A stretch of DNA of 41,725 bases. It comes from a bacterium (GTDB lineage: Bacteria > Vulcanimicrobiota > JABDET01). Under the pieces are notes generated by a model. It was not told the DNA's origin. It did not search any database and saw only the letters and a list, made by a program, of their open reading frames with translations. This document shows, piece after piece, positions 1-7,312 of the stretch. A program made the translations under genes and the position numbers. The stretch is taken from the NCBI GenBank assembly GCA_021817145.1, contig JAKAVV010000021.1:1-41725 (forward strand), given 5' to 3'. How positions within the stretch are numbered: position 1 is the stretch's first letter; the number at the start of each line of letters is the position of its first letter.

Positions 1-1
1 G

Positions 2-64
2 ATTGACCAGTTAAATATGCGGCTGGACTCCATCATGTCTGTGTTGATGGAAAAGTTTAAATAA
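2..64 (+). CDS. C-terminal end of a small coiled-coil protein (partial, 5' end outside window)
   Basis: Frame 2 reads about 20 residues (IDQLNMRLDSIM...EKFK) and then TAA at 62-64. The heptad-like spacing of I/L/M residues suggests the end of a short coiled coil. The product cannot be named from this tip. It resembles in style, though not demonstrably in sequence, the coiled-coil protein at 12.6 kb. Confidence is limited because only 20 residues are visible. Confidence 0.5.
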   Translation: MDQLNMRLDSIMSVLMEKFK

Positions 65-140
65 TCAACATTTTTCTCCTTGGCGCTGAACTCCACTCTA
101 ACAATTTTTGAAAAACACTGTTTTCCTTTTGACAGCGACA

Positions 141-207
141 GTAAGCTGCCAGACAGCAGGTGGATTATGTTCGCGAAAATTGAAAAATAGAAACAAAATG
201 GACTGAA
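141..207 (+). repeat. Solo copy of a transposon-end-like repeat (copy 1)
   Basis: The stretch containing TGTTCGCGAAAATTG followed by ACAAAATGGACTG closely matches the reverse complement of 29959-30040, including the outer ACAGC and ACAGCA blocks. A weaker copy sharing AAAATGGACTGGT sits at 28648-28690. Two of the three copies bracket an ORF nested in an IS21 copy, so this lone copy is probably the end of a related, now lost or off-window, element. Confidence 0.6.
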
Positions 208-235
208 TCTTCGGCTCTTTGGATACGCGGAGGTG

Positions 236-325
236 AATGTTCTGCCAGCGAGGGCACAGATTTATAAAAGGTCCATAAAATAAAAAAAGGAGGGGTCAAT
301 TCTTGCTGCAGGTCTACAAAGAGAA
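236..325 (+). mobile_element. Relic of an IS21-family right end
   Basis: GAATGTTCTGCCAG followed by GAGGGC and CACAGA matches the 3' end of istB in the copy at 2.8 kb with two substitutions. The block GGGGTCAATTCT a little further on matches the right terminal repeat of that copy (2946-2957). The sequence between them is mostly lost, so this is a decayed end and not a working element. Confidence 0.55.
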
Positions 326-435
326 GTGAACCCACTTTTTGCCGTTTTTTGCAAAATGCTGTTTAACCGTATGGATGAAGGTGGTTTGGCAGCGGACAGA
401 GGGGGAAAATTAAGTAGAGAATAGAAAAAGTAAAC

Positions 436-1002
436 ATGGGGATGAATCGGATGAGTTTAAAGTTCGATGAAGTCAAAACAACCCAAGCGGCTGCTTACTT
501 GATAAAAAAACGCGGGCAGGGCTTTATGAGTTACATGAAGCTCATTAAGCTCCTCTACTTAGCAGACAGAGAAGCATTAATTCGATGGGGGCGTTCCATC
601 ACTTTTGATTCTTTTGCTGCCATGCCGCATGGAATGGTTTTAAGCAGAACGTTGGAGTTAATCAACGGGGAAGAACCTAAAGGAGTTTGGCAGGGAACTT
701 TTGAGCCGTGCGGGGATCACGAGGTGTGGTTGGTAAAAGAGGAAATCACCACGGAAAAACTTTCAAAAGCAGAACTGAAACTCCTGGATGAAATCTTTGA
801 AAAATTTGGGAGGATGAACCGATGGGATTTAAGGGAATACACCCACACCCTGCCAGAATGGGTAGATCCAGAGGGCAGCTCACTCCCTGTTAAAATCACC
901 GATATATTAAGGCACGCTGGAAAAACACAGGCGCAAATCGAAGAAATCATTCAAGACCTTCAGAGCGTTTCCATGGCTTCCAGCCTGTTGGGAAGCCGAT
1001 GA
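436..1002 (+). CDS. Panacea-domain (SocA-like) putative antitoxin
   Basis: The 188-residue product matches the Panacea/SocA domain (old name DUF4065): an N-terminal helix pair with KLIKLLYLADREAL, then SITFDSFAAMPHGMVLS, a W..TF...GDHEVWL strand region, and a helical C-terminus. Panacea domains are known as promiscuous antitoxins in two-gene systems and, in SocA, as a proteolytic adaptor. The stop is one base before the start of the next gene, so the two are almost certainly co-translated. Three in-frame ATGs are close together (436, 442, 451); the third has GGGG nine bases upstream and gives a protein starting MSLKF, so it may be the real start. No strong Shine-Dalgarno precedes 436. The antitoxin role is inferred from family and arrangement. 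Confidence 0.8.
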   Translation: MGMNRMSLKFDEVKTTQAAAYLIKKRGQGFMSYMKLIKLLYLADREALIRWGRSITFDSFAAMPHGMVLSRTLELINGEEPKGVWQGTFEPCGDHEVWLVKEEITTEKLSKAELKLLDEIFEKFGRMNRWDLREYTHTLPEWVDPEGSSLPVKITDILRHAGKTQAQIEEIIQDLQSVSMASSLLGSR

Positions 1003-1003
1003 A

Positions 1004-1387
1004 ATGGCCGTTCAAGCAGGAGACACTTTTCTTCTGCCATTAAACTACGGAGTGGTCCCTCACTTGTGGGTTATTCTTACGGATCCCGACGAAAATGGGG
1101 AAGTGTTGGGCGCCAATTTGACTTCTCATGACGTATTCAAGGACACCACGGTTACCCTTGAAGCGGGTGAACATCCCTTCATCAGAAGAAAAACTGTCGT
1201 TAATTACCCGGAAGCCAAAATTATCCACGCTGAGACTTTGGAGTCAAGCGTGGAGAGAGGTTATGCAGAACAGAAGGAACCCTGTTCGCCAGAACTTCTC
1301 AAAAAAATTAGAGATGGCGTTTTCTCTTCAGAATTCACCCCACAAGAAAAGAGCAAATACCTTAAAAAGCGCTTGGGTTTGTTGTAG
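1004..1387 (+). CDS. Candidate toxin partner of the Panacea protein
   Basis: The protein has 127 residues. It opens with AGDTFLLPL and has HLWVILTDPDENG, NLTSHDVFKDTTV and EAGEHPFIRRKTVVNYPEA, followed by a helical tail. This layout of short strands after a GD start resembles small beta-barrel PemK/MazF-type proteins, but I do not see a decisive motif and call it only a candidate toxin. It begins one base after the Panacea gene, the usual arrangement of a toxin-antitoxin pair. The last codons are TTG TTG TAG, and the TAG lies in the left terminal repeat of the IS21 element beginning at 1383. The IS therefore supplies the stop, and a few C-terminal residues may have been lost or replaced. Alternative: an unrelated conserved hypothetical protein. 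Confidence 0.6.
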   Translation: MAVQAGDTFLLPLNYGVVPHLWVILTDPDENGEVLGANLTSHDVFKDTTVTLEAGEHPFIRRKTVVNYPEAKIIHAETLESSVERGYAEQKEPCSPELLKKIRDGVFSSEFTPQEKSKYLKKRLGLL

Positions 1388-1490
1388 ACGATCATCAAAT
1401 TTGATCCCCTGCGATCATTGAAAAATGATCCCCTTTTAGAGATAGAAATCCTCTCCAAATTGAAAAGTAGAAGGAGGGGATTAAAAGGAG

Positions 1491-2363
1491 ATGATCACGA
1501 TGTATCGTTGGCATAAAATTCAGATGCTTCAAAAAGGGGGGATGAAATTAAAAAAAATTGCCAGAACCTTGGGACTTTCCATTAATACGGTTAGAAAATA
1601 TGTGAGAGGTCAAAGTCCTCCCGAATTTCAGCGGTCAAAATGTCTCTCGCAGCTGAATCCCTATGTTTCTCAAATTCAAGAAATGATTGAACAAAAATAC
1701 ATTGGAACACGCATTTATCGAGAGCTTCTATCGTTAGGATACAGCGGTGGAATTGCCCAAATTCGTCGATATATTCGAAAATGGAAACAAGAACACAAGA
1801 AAGAGGCGCGGGTGACCACCCGCGTGGAAACAGACCCGGGTCAGCAGGCTCAATATGACTGGAAAGAATGGATGCTCCCTGTCCAAGAGCAGTCCGTCAA
1901 AATTTATCTCCATCAAGTGATCCTCAGTTACAGCCGATACAAATATTACACCTTCTCCTTAACCCTTACTCGATTCGATATTATGCGAGCCATTCAAGCG
2001 GCTTTTCTGGCTTTTGGAGGAACCCCTTTAGAACTCTGGATTGACAATCCGAAGCAGATGATTCTCACGCATCGGAAAAATGGAGTCATCGGATACCAGG
2101 AAGACTTTCTAAAATTCTGCGGGCTGTATGGGATTGAACCCACGGCTTGCCAACCTTACCGAGCCCAAACCAAAGGAAAAGTGGAACGAGAAACTCGCCA
2201 AATCACTTCTGATGGGTATCTCCATTATGGAGGAAATCGTTATCCTGTTTCGATGGAGCTGGCCCTCCAGGAGGTCTGGGTCGAATCTGTTTTTGGACGC
2301 CCTTCCCATCCTGAGCATGAAATCCTGAATAAGGCATATCGAAAAAAAAATTCATTTTTTTAG
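1491..2363 (+). pseudogene. istA: istA transposase of IS21 family, internal deletion
   Basis: The N-terminus is a helix-turn-helix (KKIARTLGLSINTVRKYVRG). The catalytic DDE core is recognisable: QYDWKEW (first Asp), WIDNPKQM (second Asp) and KGKVER (Glu). Directly after KGKVERETRQ the protein jumps to ITSDGYLHYGGNRYPV, which belongs to the C-terminal beta domain. The roughly 100 residues normally between these two points are missing. The far C-terminus is also cut and runs into sequence read in another frame from istB. A run of nine A at 2342-2350 marks the istA-istB junction. The product is unlikely to be an active transposase, although all three acidic residues survive. Confidence 0.85.
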
Positions 2364-2878
2364 GTCCCCCAGGGGTGGGAAAAACGCATTTAGCCGCGGC
2401 TTTTGGGGTAAAAGCCTGCCAGGCAAAATATCGGGTTTTGTTCACCACCGTGGAAGCCTTGCTCGAAGAGTTGATGATTTCGGTTCGAGAGGGGAGCATC
2501 CGATCTAAACTTTTATCGTATTCAAGACTGCATTTATTGATTCTGGATGAATTGGGATATACCCCCATTAATCGAGAACAGGCGCATCTTTTGTTTCGGC
2601 TGGTCTGTTCTCGATATGAAAAAGGTTCTCTGATTATTACCAGCAATTACAATTTTGATGACTGGGGAAAAGTCTTTGAGGATTTAGTGTCAGCCAGCGC
2701 CATTATTGATCGACTGGTTCATCATGCCAATCTTTTCATCATTAATGGGTCCAGTTATCGGCTGAAAGACAAATTAAAAAAAGGAGGGGAATGTTCTGCC
2801 AGTGAGGGCGCAGAGGAGAAAGAAGAAACCAATAACTTTCCTGGAAAGCGGAGAAAGGAGGTTTTAAGAGTAGGATGA
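2333..2878 (+). pseudogene. istB: istB helper ATPase of IS21 family, 5' truncated
   Basis: The frame resumes at about 2333 and gives FIFLGPPGVGKTHLAAAFG (Walker A), then LLILDELGYTP (Walker B) and SLIITSNYNF (sensor region), and ends with SSYRLKDKLKKGG plus a short lysine-rich tail. IstB normally has about 90 residues in front of Walker A; these are missing and no start codon with a ribosome site remains. The first available start, GTG at 2375, lies inside the P-loop. It is fused out of frame to the end of the istA remnant, so one deletion removed the istA tail and the istB head. Confidence 0.85.
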
Positions 2879-2991
2879 CTTCTGAAAGAAGGATGAGACC
2901 GAAAAAAGGAAAAAGAAAAAGGGGGGTCAAATTTAAACGATCGTTAGGGGTCAATTCTAGATGATCGCCTACAGAAAAGGAGAAGAATACA

Positions 2992-3222
2992 GTGGACACT
3001 TTAATTATTGAAACCCAAATAGAACCAAGGAGAGTTGTATGGACATTGACACTTAATCAAAAAATTATTGGTACAAGTCAAACAGCAATTTCAGATAATT
3101 TTGACGAAGAGCTACTTAACCAGCATATAGCAGAGCAAGAAAATTTATATAGAAACCTTGCACGTCTTTTTGCTATGAATCCGAACATAAACGTTGAATT
3201 TATTAGAACTGATAACAGATGA
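2992..3222 (+). CDS. Small hypothetical protein next to the IS21 right end
   Basis: The protein has 76 residues, starts at GTG, and has AAGGAG about nine bases upstream. It reads like a small alpha/beta protein (strands around RRVVWTLTLNQKIIG, then a helix EELLNQHIAEQENLYRNLARLF, then a short strand). I do not recognise it. The gene begins 18 bases after the IS end, so it is either an intact short gene or the beginning of a larger one altered by the insertion. The Shine-Dalgarno sequence and clean stop favour a real gene. Confidence 0.5.
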   Translation: MDTLIIETQIEPRRVVWTLTLNQKIIGTSQTAISDNFDEELLNQHIAEQENLYRNLARLFAMNPNINVEFIRTDNR

Positions 3223-3361
3223 ACATCAATTAAATAATTAGAATTCCTTCTTAATATAAATCAAAATCTTCTGTGTTTCCAAGAGTTTTATTTCAATCTC
3301 TCCTGGTAGTTTGATGGATTGAAATCAAAACCAGCAAAACTCACAAACACCGCATAAATAC
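3223..3361. other. Intergenic spacer with a 9-bp perfect inverted repeat
   Basis: No gene is visible. ATTTCAATC (3290-3298) pairs with GATTGAAAT (3317-3325) around an 18-base loop, with additional T:A pairing outside if one base bulges. It lies downstream of the tRNA-Val on the minus strand and could stop or process that transcript, but no clean T tract follows. Confidence 0.4.
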
Positions 3362-3438
<77 letters not shown>

Positions 3439-3522
3439 CAAAAATCATCTTTTACCGCTCAACCACTCAAGCAGTTTCGACAGAATTTACGGCTTGTCCT
3501 TTGGGTCAAGCCCTGTCACTTG

Positions 3523-6500
3523 TCAAACATGCTCCAGGGGGTGCTTTTTCAAAAGATAATCCAGCCACAAATTAGACAGTTTCTCCTGGATAGTATTCTG
3601 TCTTAATCGATCATTCAAATATTTCCAGTCCACAAAATCCATTTTTTGATCTTGATTAAAGCAGGAGAAAACATAACTCTCTTTTCCTGTTTCAGGATCA
3701 ATGTGTCTCTGCAGGCACTGAGCGCAGACTTCTTTCATCATGCACTGCATGGGAGAGTTAATGGAAGCAATGGCTTCATGGGGATGGGCAAAATACTCTT
3801 TCAATACCGTAAATCGAGCTTGTTTAACAGCAGCCATCATGCGGTCGCTTCCAATGGCTAACATGCGATCCACTTTCCCCAGAGGAAAAACTTTATCTCC
3901 TAATTCACCTTTTTCATAAGCGAGCATTGCCTGCACAATATTCCCAACAAAACTTCTGTCCTGAGCTCTTCGAGCCTTGATCGCTTCACCCGCATCCACA
4001 CTCCAAATAACTTGATCACAGGCTGCTTCAATATCATCTCTATGGAAGAGATCTTCCGGTTTTTTATACCCCGCAAAATACAAGACTTTATTCCCCGCTT
4101 CTTTCATCGCTTTCGCAATCGAAAATAAAACGGCATTCCCAAGCCCTCCACCGCATAAAAGAGCATTCTCATTTTTTCCAATTTCACTGGGATACCCTGT
4201 CGGACCCATGGCAATCACTTCTTCCCCTTTTTTCAAGTAAGCGCATAATCGGGAAGAAACCCCTAATTCAAGGACAATTAAAGATAAGAGTCCTTCTTTT
4301 TTATCCACCCATGCTCCTGTTAAAGCAATCCCTTCCATTTGCAGTTTAGTCCCTTCTAAGATTCGGCTTTTCGTCTCGAAGTTTTGAAGTCTGTAAAACT
4401 GACCGGGTTTGAACTGGCGAGCCTGCATAGGGGCTCTTACAATCAGCTCTGTGATCGTAGGGGTTAATCGTTTCACTTCCTGAACCGTTACTTTTAACTG
4501 ATCATTCAGATTTTCACAGAACTTTTCCCAGGATTCATCTCGCTTTTGCTGATCAACAGGCTCCAGATTGGAAATCTCTTTTTCAAAAAGCTGGGTGATG
4601 GCTTGAGAGCCATATTTTGTCGAAGCAACAGCTTTCACAACACTTCCCGCATAAACAGGATGATTATCTCCATAATAAGAGATGAACTTCCCATCTTTTT
4701 GATAACTGGTAAAAAATCCATGATCCTGGAGGGTTTGAGGGGCATCTACCAGATCCCCGTTCACCACTTTATACCCATGGAAAAATCTTTTCCTGGAATC
4801 CAGTTTAAAAGTTCCTGGATGTTCTCTTTCATAAATAATATTCGGGCTTGTTCCTGCTGCCACTAAAACCGTTCTCGCGGGAATGGTCACAATCTCACCG
4901 CTGGGTTCCCATTTACCAGGGGCTGTTTCTTTCATTTTCTCAAATTTTACTTCTTTGACCCATCCACTTTCATCAGGAACAGCTTCACGAGGATCCAGGG
5001 CATCCACATAATGAATCCCTTCTTCTAAACCTTTAATGATCTCTTCATGATTGAGGCGGTACGCGGGAGCGTCCTGCATCTCTTTTCGATAGACCAGTTT
5101 GACCCCTCCCCATTTCTGGCAGAGAGAAACAAAATCAGGTTTTCGATCTTCTTTTTCCGCTTTTTTCCGTTCTTCCCGAATCGCTTTTCCGTGCTCCAGC
5201 ATCTCTTTTAAGATTGGTTTTTCCCAGTCGAAAAACGGCTTCCACACCTGTTCTTCTCCAAATTCTTGAACCATTTTTTCGTATCGTTCCAGCATTTTCT
5301 CAACTTGAAGCGGATAATAAGCAAGAGATTCAGTTGCTGTATCAATCCCGGTTAACCCCCCGCCAATCACGACCACAGGGAGTCTTACTAAAAGATTAGC
5401 GACAGAAAATTTCTTGTAAGCCCCTGTTAACTGCAGGGCCATTAGAAAATCGCTCGCTTTCCGAATTCCTGGAATTAAATTGTTTTTCATCTCCACAATT
5501 GAAGGTTTCCCTGCCCCTGCAGCAATGGCAAGATGATGGAACCCGAGATCCCAAACATCATCAATGGTAAGGGTTCCGCCAAAACGTACCCCGCCGTAAA
5601 CTCTAAACTGATTTTTCCTGAGAAGGGTCAAATAAATAAGCTTCAAAAAGTTTTTATCCCATCGAACAGTAATCCCATATTCAGCGACCCCTCCAAAACC
5701 AGAGGAAACCCTGCCATCCAATTCATCATAAATTTCTTTAAAAGACTGAATCGGTTTAGGAAGGGTTTGTTCATCTCCAATCCATTCTTTTGGAAGGGGT
5801 TCAATTTTTAACCCATCGCTCCCAACCACTCCAAACCCTTCATTGGTTAAATACTGAGACAAAGAAAAACCGGCTGGTCCCATTCCAACAACCAGAACAT
5901 TGATCCCATTATAAGGGAGCATATAAGGGCGTCTGGTATTGATCGGATTCCATCGGGTCAGCAGGCCATAAATTTCAACACCATAAGGGAGGTTTAAAAC
6001 ATCGGTCAAAGATCGAGTCTCAATCTGGGGAATATTAACAGGCTCCTGCTTCTGATAAATACAGGCTTTCATGCAGTCATTGCAGATTCGATGCCCTGTT
6101 GTCGGGCACATAGGATTATCAATCATGATCATGGCTAAGGAGGCAATCGTGTCCCCCTGGCGCTTCAAATAATGCATTTCAGAAATCCGTTCTTCTAAGG
6201 GACATCCTCTCAAAGTTACTCCCAGCACGTTTTTCTGCAAAGGTTGATCTTTTCGAGGGAGGGGAAGCCCTTTTGAGCAGGAATCTTTTTCTCGTTCATG
6301 ACAAATCACACAGTAATTGGCTTGATCTAAACTAAACTTCAATGATCCTCTTGGGTCTGTTAACTTAAACCCTTCCCTTAGTCTCAGTTCTCCTGGTGTT
6401 TCCATAAGATTAGGGAGATCAGGATCTGGTCTTTTGACTTTTACAAGGCCGTCTGGAAGATTCATGGTTTCTGGGAGATGCAGAGAAACCCAGTCATGAT

Positions 6501-7230
6501 ATTTCCCATGCTCCTCTTTTTCATGGATCGCTTTTGCTGTCCACTGAGCAAGGGTATCCAGAAGTCCTTTTAAAAATTCATGATTTTTTACATCATCTGA
6601 TTCCTCTGAAACCTGGAGAGCTTTCCTCATCTCTTTAACTTTTGCTCTGGTTTTTTCTGCCAGCGGAACAGGTTCCTTTTGTTTAAAATGTTCCTCATAA
6701 GCTTTATTCATCTCAAGCAGCTCGCCTGCCAGAATGGAAATCGCAAGCTCTGGATCCTCTGATACCATGGGTTGAAGATCAGTCCTGAGTTTTGAGATCC
6801 AGAGAAAAGGATCTTCAGGATTTAAGCTGACTGCCTGAGCGCGGTACTTCTTGGAAAGCCGAACCACCACTTCTCTTTTAAATTCAAAAACAGGATCGTA
6901 TTTCTGATGTTCCTGAAGAAGTTTCTCCCATTCCTTCTCAATATGAAAAAGCTTTGAGATAAAGCGAGATTGATAAGGAGCCACTTGAATGAGAAGATTC
7001 CCTTCCTGAACTCTATTCAACTGATTGGAATTGTTGTTTCTTAGATCGCTGAACTGTTTTGACAGATCGGGATTCTCTTGTTCCAGCCAGTGATAGAAAG
7101 TTTCTGTTAATCGTTTCAGTCCGTCTGAATCATAAAGATCGGAATATTTAAATCCGGGGAACCCAAGATCAAAATCCCCCTTTTTTTCTATTCTTGAGTT
7201 CTCTGTTTTTGAGTTTTCTGTTCTTATCAT
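3523..7230 (-). CDS. Very large NfnAB/GltD-PyrK-like flavoprotein oxidoreductase fusion
   Basis: About 1235 residues if it starts at the ATG at 7230; an in-frame ATG at 7341 would add 37 residues and overlap the upstream gene. Numbered from 7341, residues 60-330 are helical and not recognised. An Fe-S region follows with C344, C347, C355, C380, C412, C420, C423 and C427. A GltD/NfnB-like flavin domain carries VVGMGPAGFSLSQYL (484-498), and a second Rossmann site, VVVIGGGLTGIDTATE, starts near 656. Residues about 950-1180 are a ferredoxin-reductase/PyrK-like module with LLCGGGLGNAVLF, and C1200, C1206, C1209 and C1227 form the PyrK-type cluster site. Together these match both subunits of NfnAB (reduced ferredoxin:NADP+ transhydrogenase) in one chain, in the order NfnB-NfnA. 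Alternatives are a glutamate-synthase-type or other NAD(P)H:acceptor reductase. The domain calls are strong, the reaction is inferred. Confidence 0.8.
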   Translation of the reverse strand: MIRTENSKTENSRIEKKGDFDLGFPGFKYSDLYDSDGLKRLTETFYHWLEQENPDLSKQFSDLRNNNSNQLNRVQEGNLLIQVAPYQSRFISKLFHIEKEWEKLLQEHQKYDPVFEFKREVVVRLSKKYRAQAVSLNPEDPFLWISKLRTDLQPMVSEDPELAISILAGELLEMNKAYEEHFKQKEPVPLAEKTRAKVKEMRKALQVSEESDDVKNHEFLKGLLDTLAQWTAKAIHEKEEHGKYHDWVSLHLPETMNLPDGLVKVKRPDPDLPNLMETPGELRLREGFKLTDPRGSLKFSLDQANYCVICHEREKDSCSKGLPLPRKDQPLQKNVLGVTLRGCPLEERISEMHYLKRQGDTIASLAMIMIDNPMCPTTGHRICNDCMKACIYQKQEPVNIPQIETRSLTDVLNLPYGVEIYGLLTRWNPINTRRPYMLPYNGINVLVVGMGPAGFSLSQYLTNEGFGVVGSDGLKIEPLPKEWIGDEQTLPKPIQSFKEIYDELDGRVSSGFGGVAEYGITVRWDKNFLKLIYLTLLRKNQFRVYGGVRFGGTLTIDDVWDLGFHHLAIAAGAGKPSIVEMKNNLIPGIRKASDFLMALQLTGAYKKFSVANLLVRLPVVVIGGGLTGIDTATESLAYYPLQVEKMLERYEKMVQEFGEEQVWKPFFDWEKPILKEMLEHGKAIREERKKAEKEDRKPDFVSLCQKWGGVKLVYRKEMQDAPAYRLNHEEIIKGLEEGIHYVDALDPREAVPDESGWVKEVKFEKMKETAPGKWEPSGEIVTIPARTVLVAAGTSPNIIYEREHPGTFKLDSRKRFFHGYKVVNGDLVDAPQTLQDHGFFTSYQKDGKFISYYGDNHPVYAGSVVKAVASTKYGSQAITQLFEKEISNLEPVDQQKRDESWEKFCENLNDQLKVTVQEVKRLTPTITELIVRAPMQARQFKPGQFYRLQNFETKSRILEGTKLQMEGIALTGAWVDKKEGLLSLIVLELGVSSRLCAYLKKGEEVIAMGPTGYPSEIGKNENALLCGGGLGNAVLFSIAKAMKEAGNKVLYFAGYKKPEDLFHRDDIEAACDQVIWSVDAGEAIKARRAQDRSFVGNIVQAMLAYEKGELGDKVFPLGKVDRMLAIGSDRMMAAVKQARFTVLKEYFAHPHEAIASINSPMQCMMKEVCAQCLQRHIDPETGKESYVFSCFNQDQKMDFVDWKYLNDRLRQNTIQEKLSNLWLDYLLKKHPLEHV

Positions 7231-7312
7231 TGCTGTTATCACACTCTTTTCTTTTAGATTTTTCAGATAATTATTCTTCCTTTTCTCATAAGAATTCCCT
7301 TTATTAAAAAAG

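Larger units (their letters stand above)
65..435. other. Gene-free accessory spacer with mobile-element end relics
   Basis: No convincing coding sequence is visible in this stretch of about 370 bases. It holds a copy of a terminal-type repeat (about 141-207) and a piece of an IS21 right end (about 236-320), described separately. A 6-bp inverted repeat, TTTTGC (337-342) and GCAAAA (351-356), lies about 80 bases before the toxin-antitoxin pair and could be an operator, but it is too short to call. Confidence 0.5.
1383..2973 (+). mobile_element. IS21-family insertion sequence, internally deleted (copy A)
   Basis: The left end starts TGTAGACGATCATC, and the right end, read in reverse, starts TGTAGGCGATCATC. 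Each end carries two tandem sites of the form GATCATNNNNNNTTGAYCCCC, the multiple end-binding sites typical of IS21. Between them are istA and istB remnants that are both incomplete, so the 1.6-kb element is shorter than a normal IS21 of about 2 to 2.5 kb. The flanks (GGGTTTGT on the left, GAAAAGGA on the right) show no target duplication, so the insertion is old or was altered by recombination. It could be moved in trans only if an intact relative supplies the proteins. Confidence 0.85.

Noticed and set aside
1375-2981. Target-site duplication for IS21 copy A
   Set aside because: The eight bases on the two sides do not match; the same holds for copy B.
3290-3325. GATTGAAAT-type inverted repeat reminiscent of a CRISPR repeat end
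   Set aside because: It is a single hairpin; there are no regularly spaced copies and no cas genes in the window.
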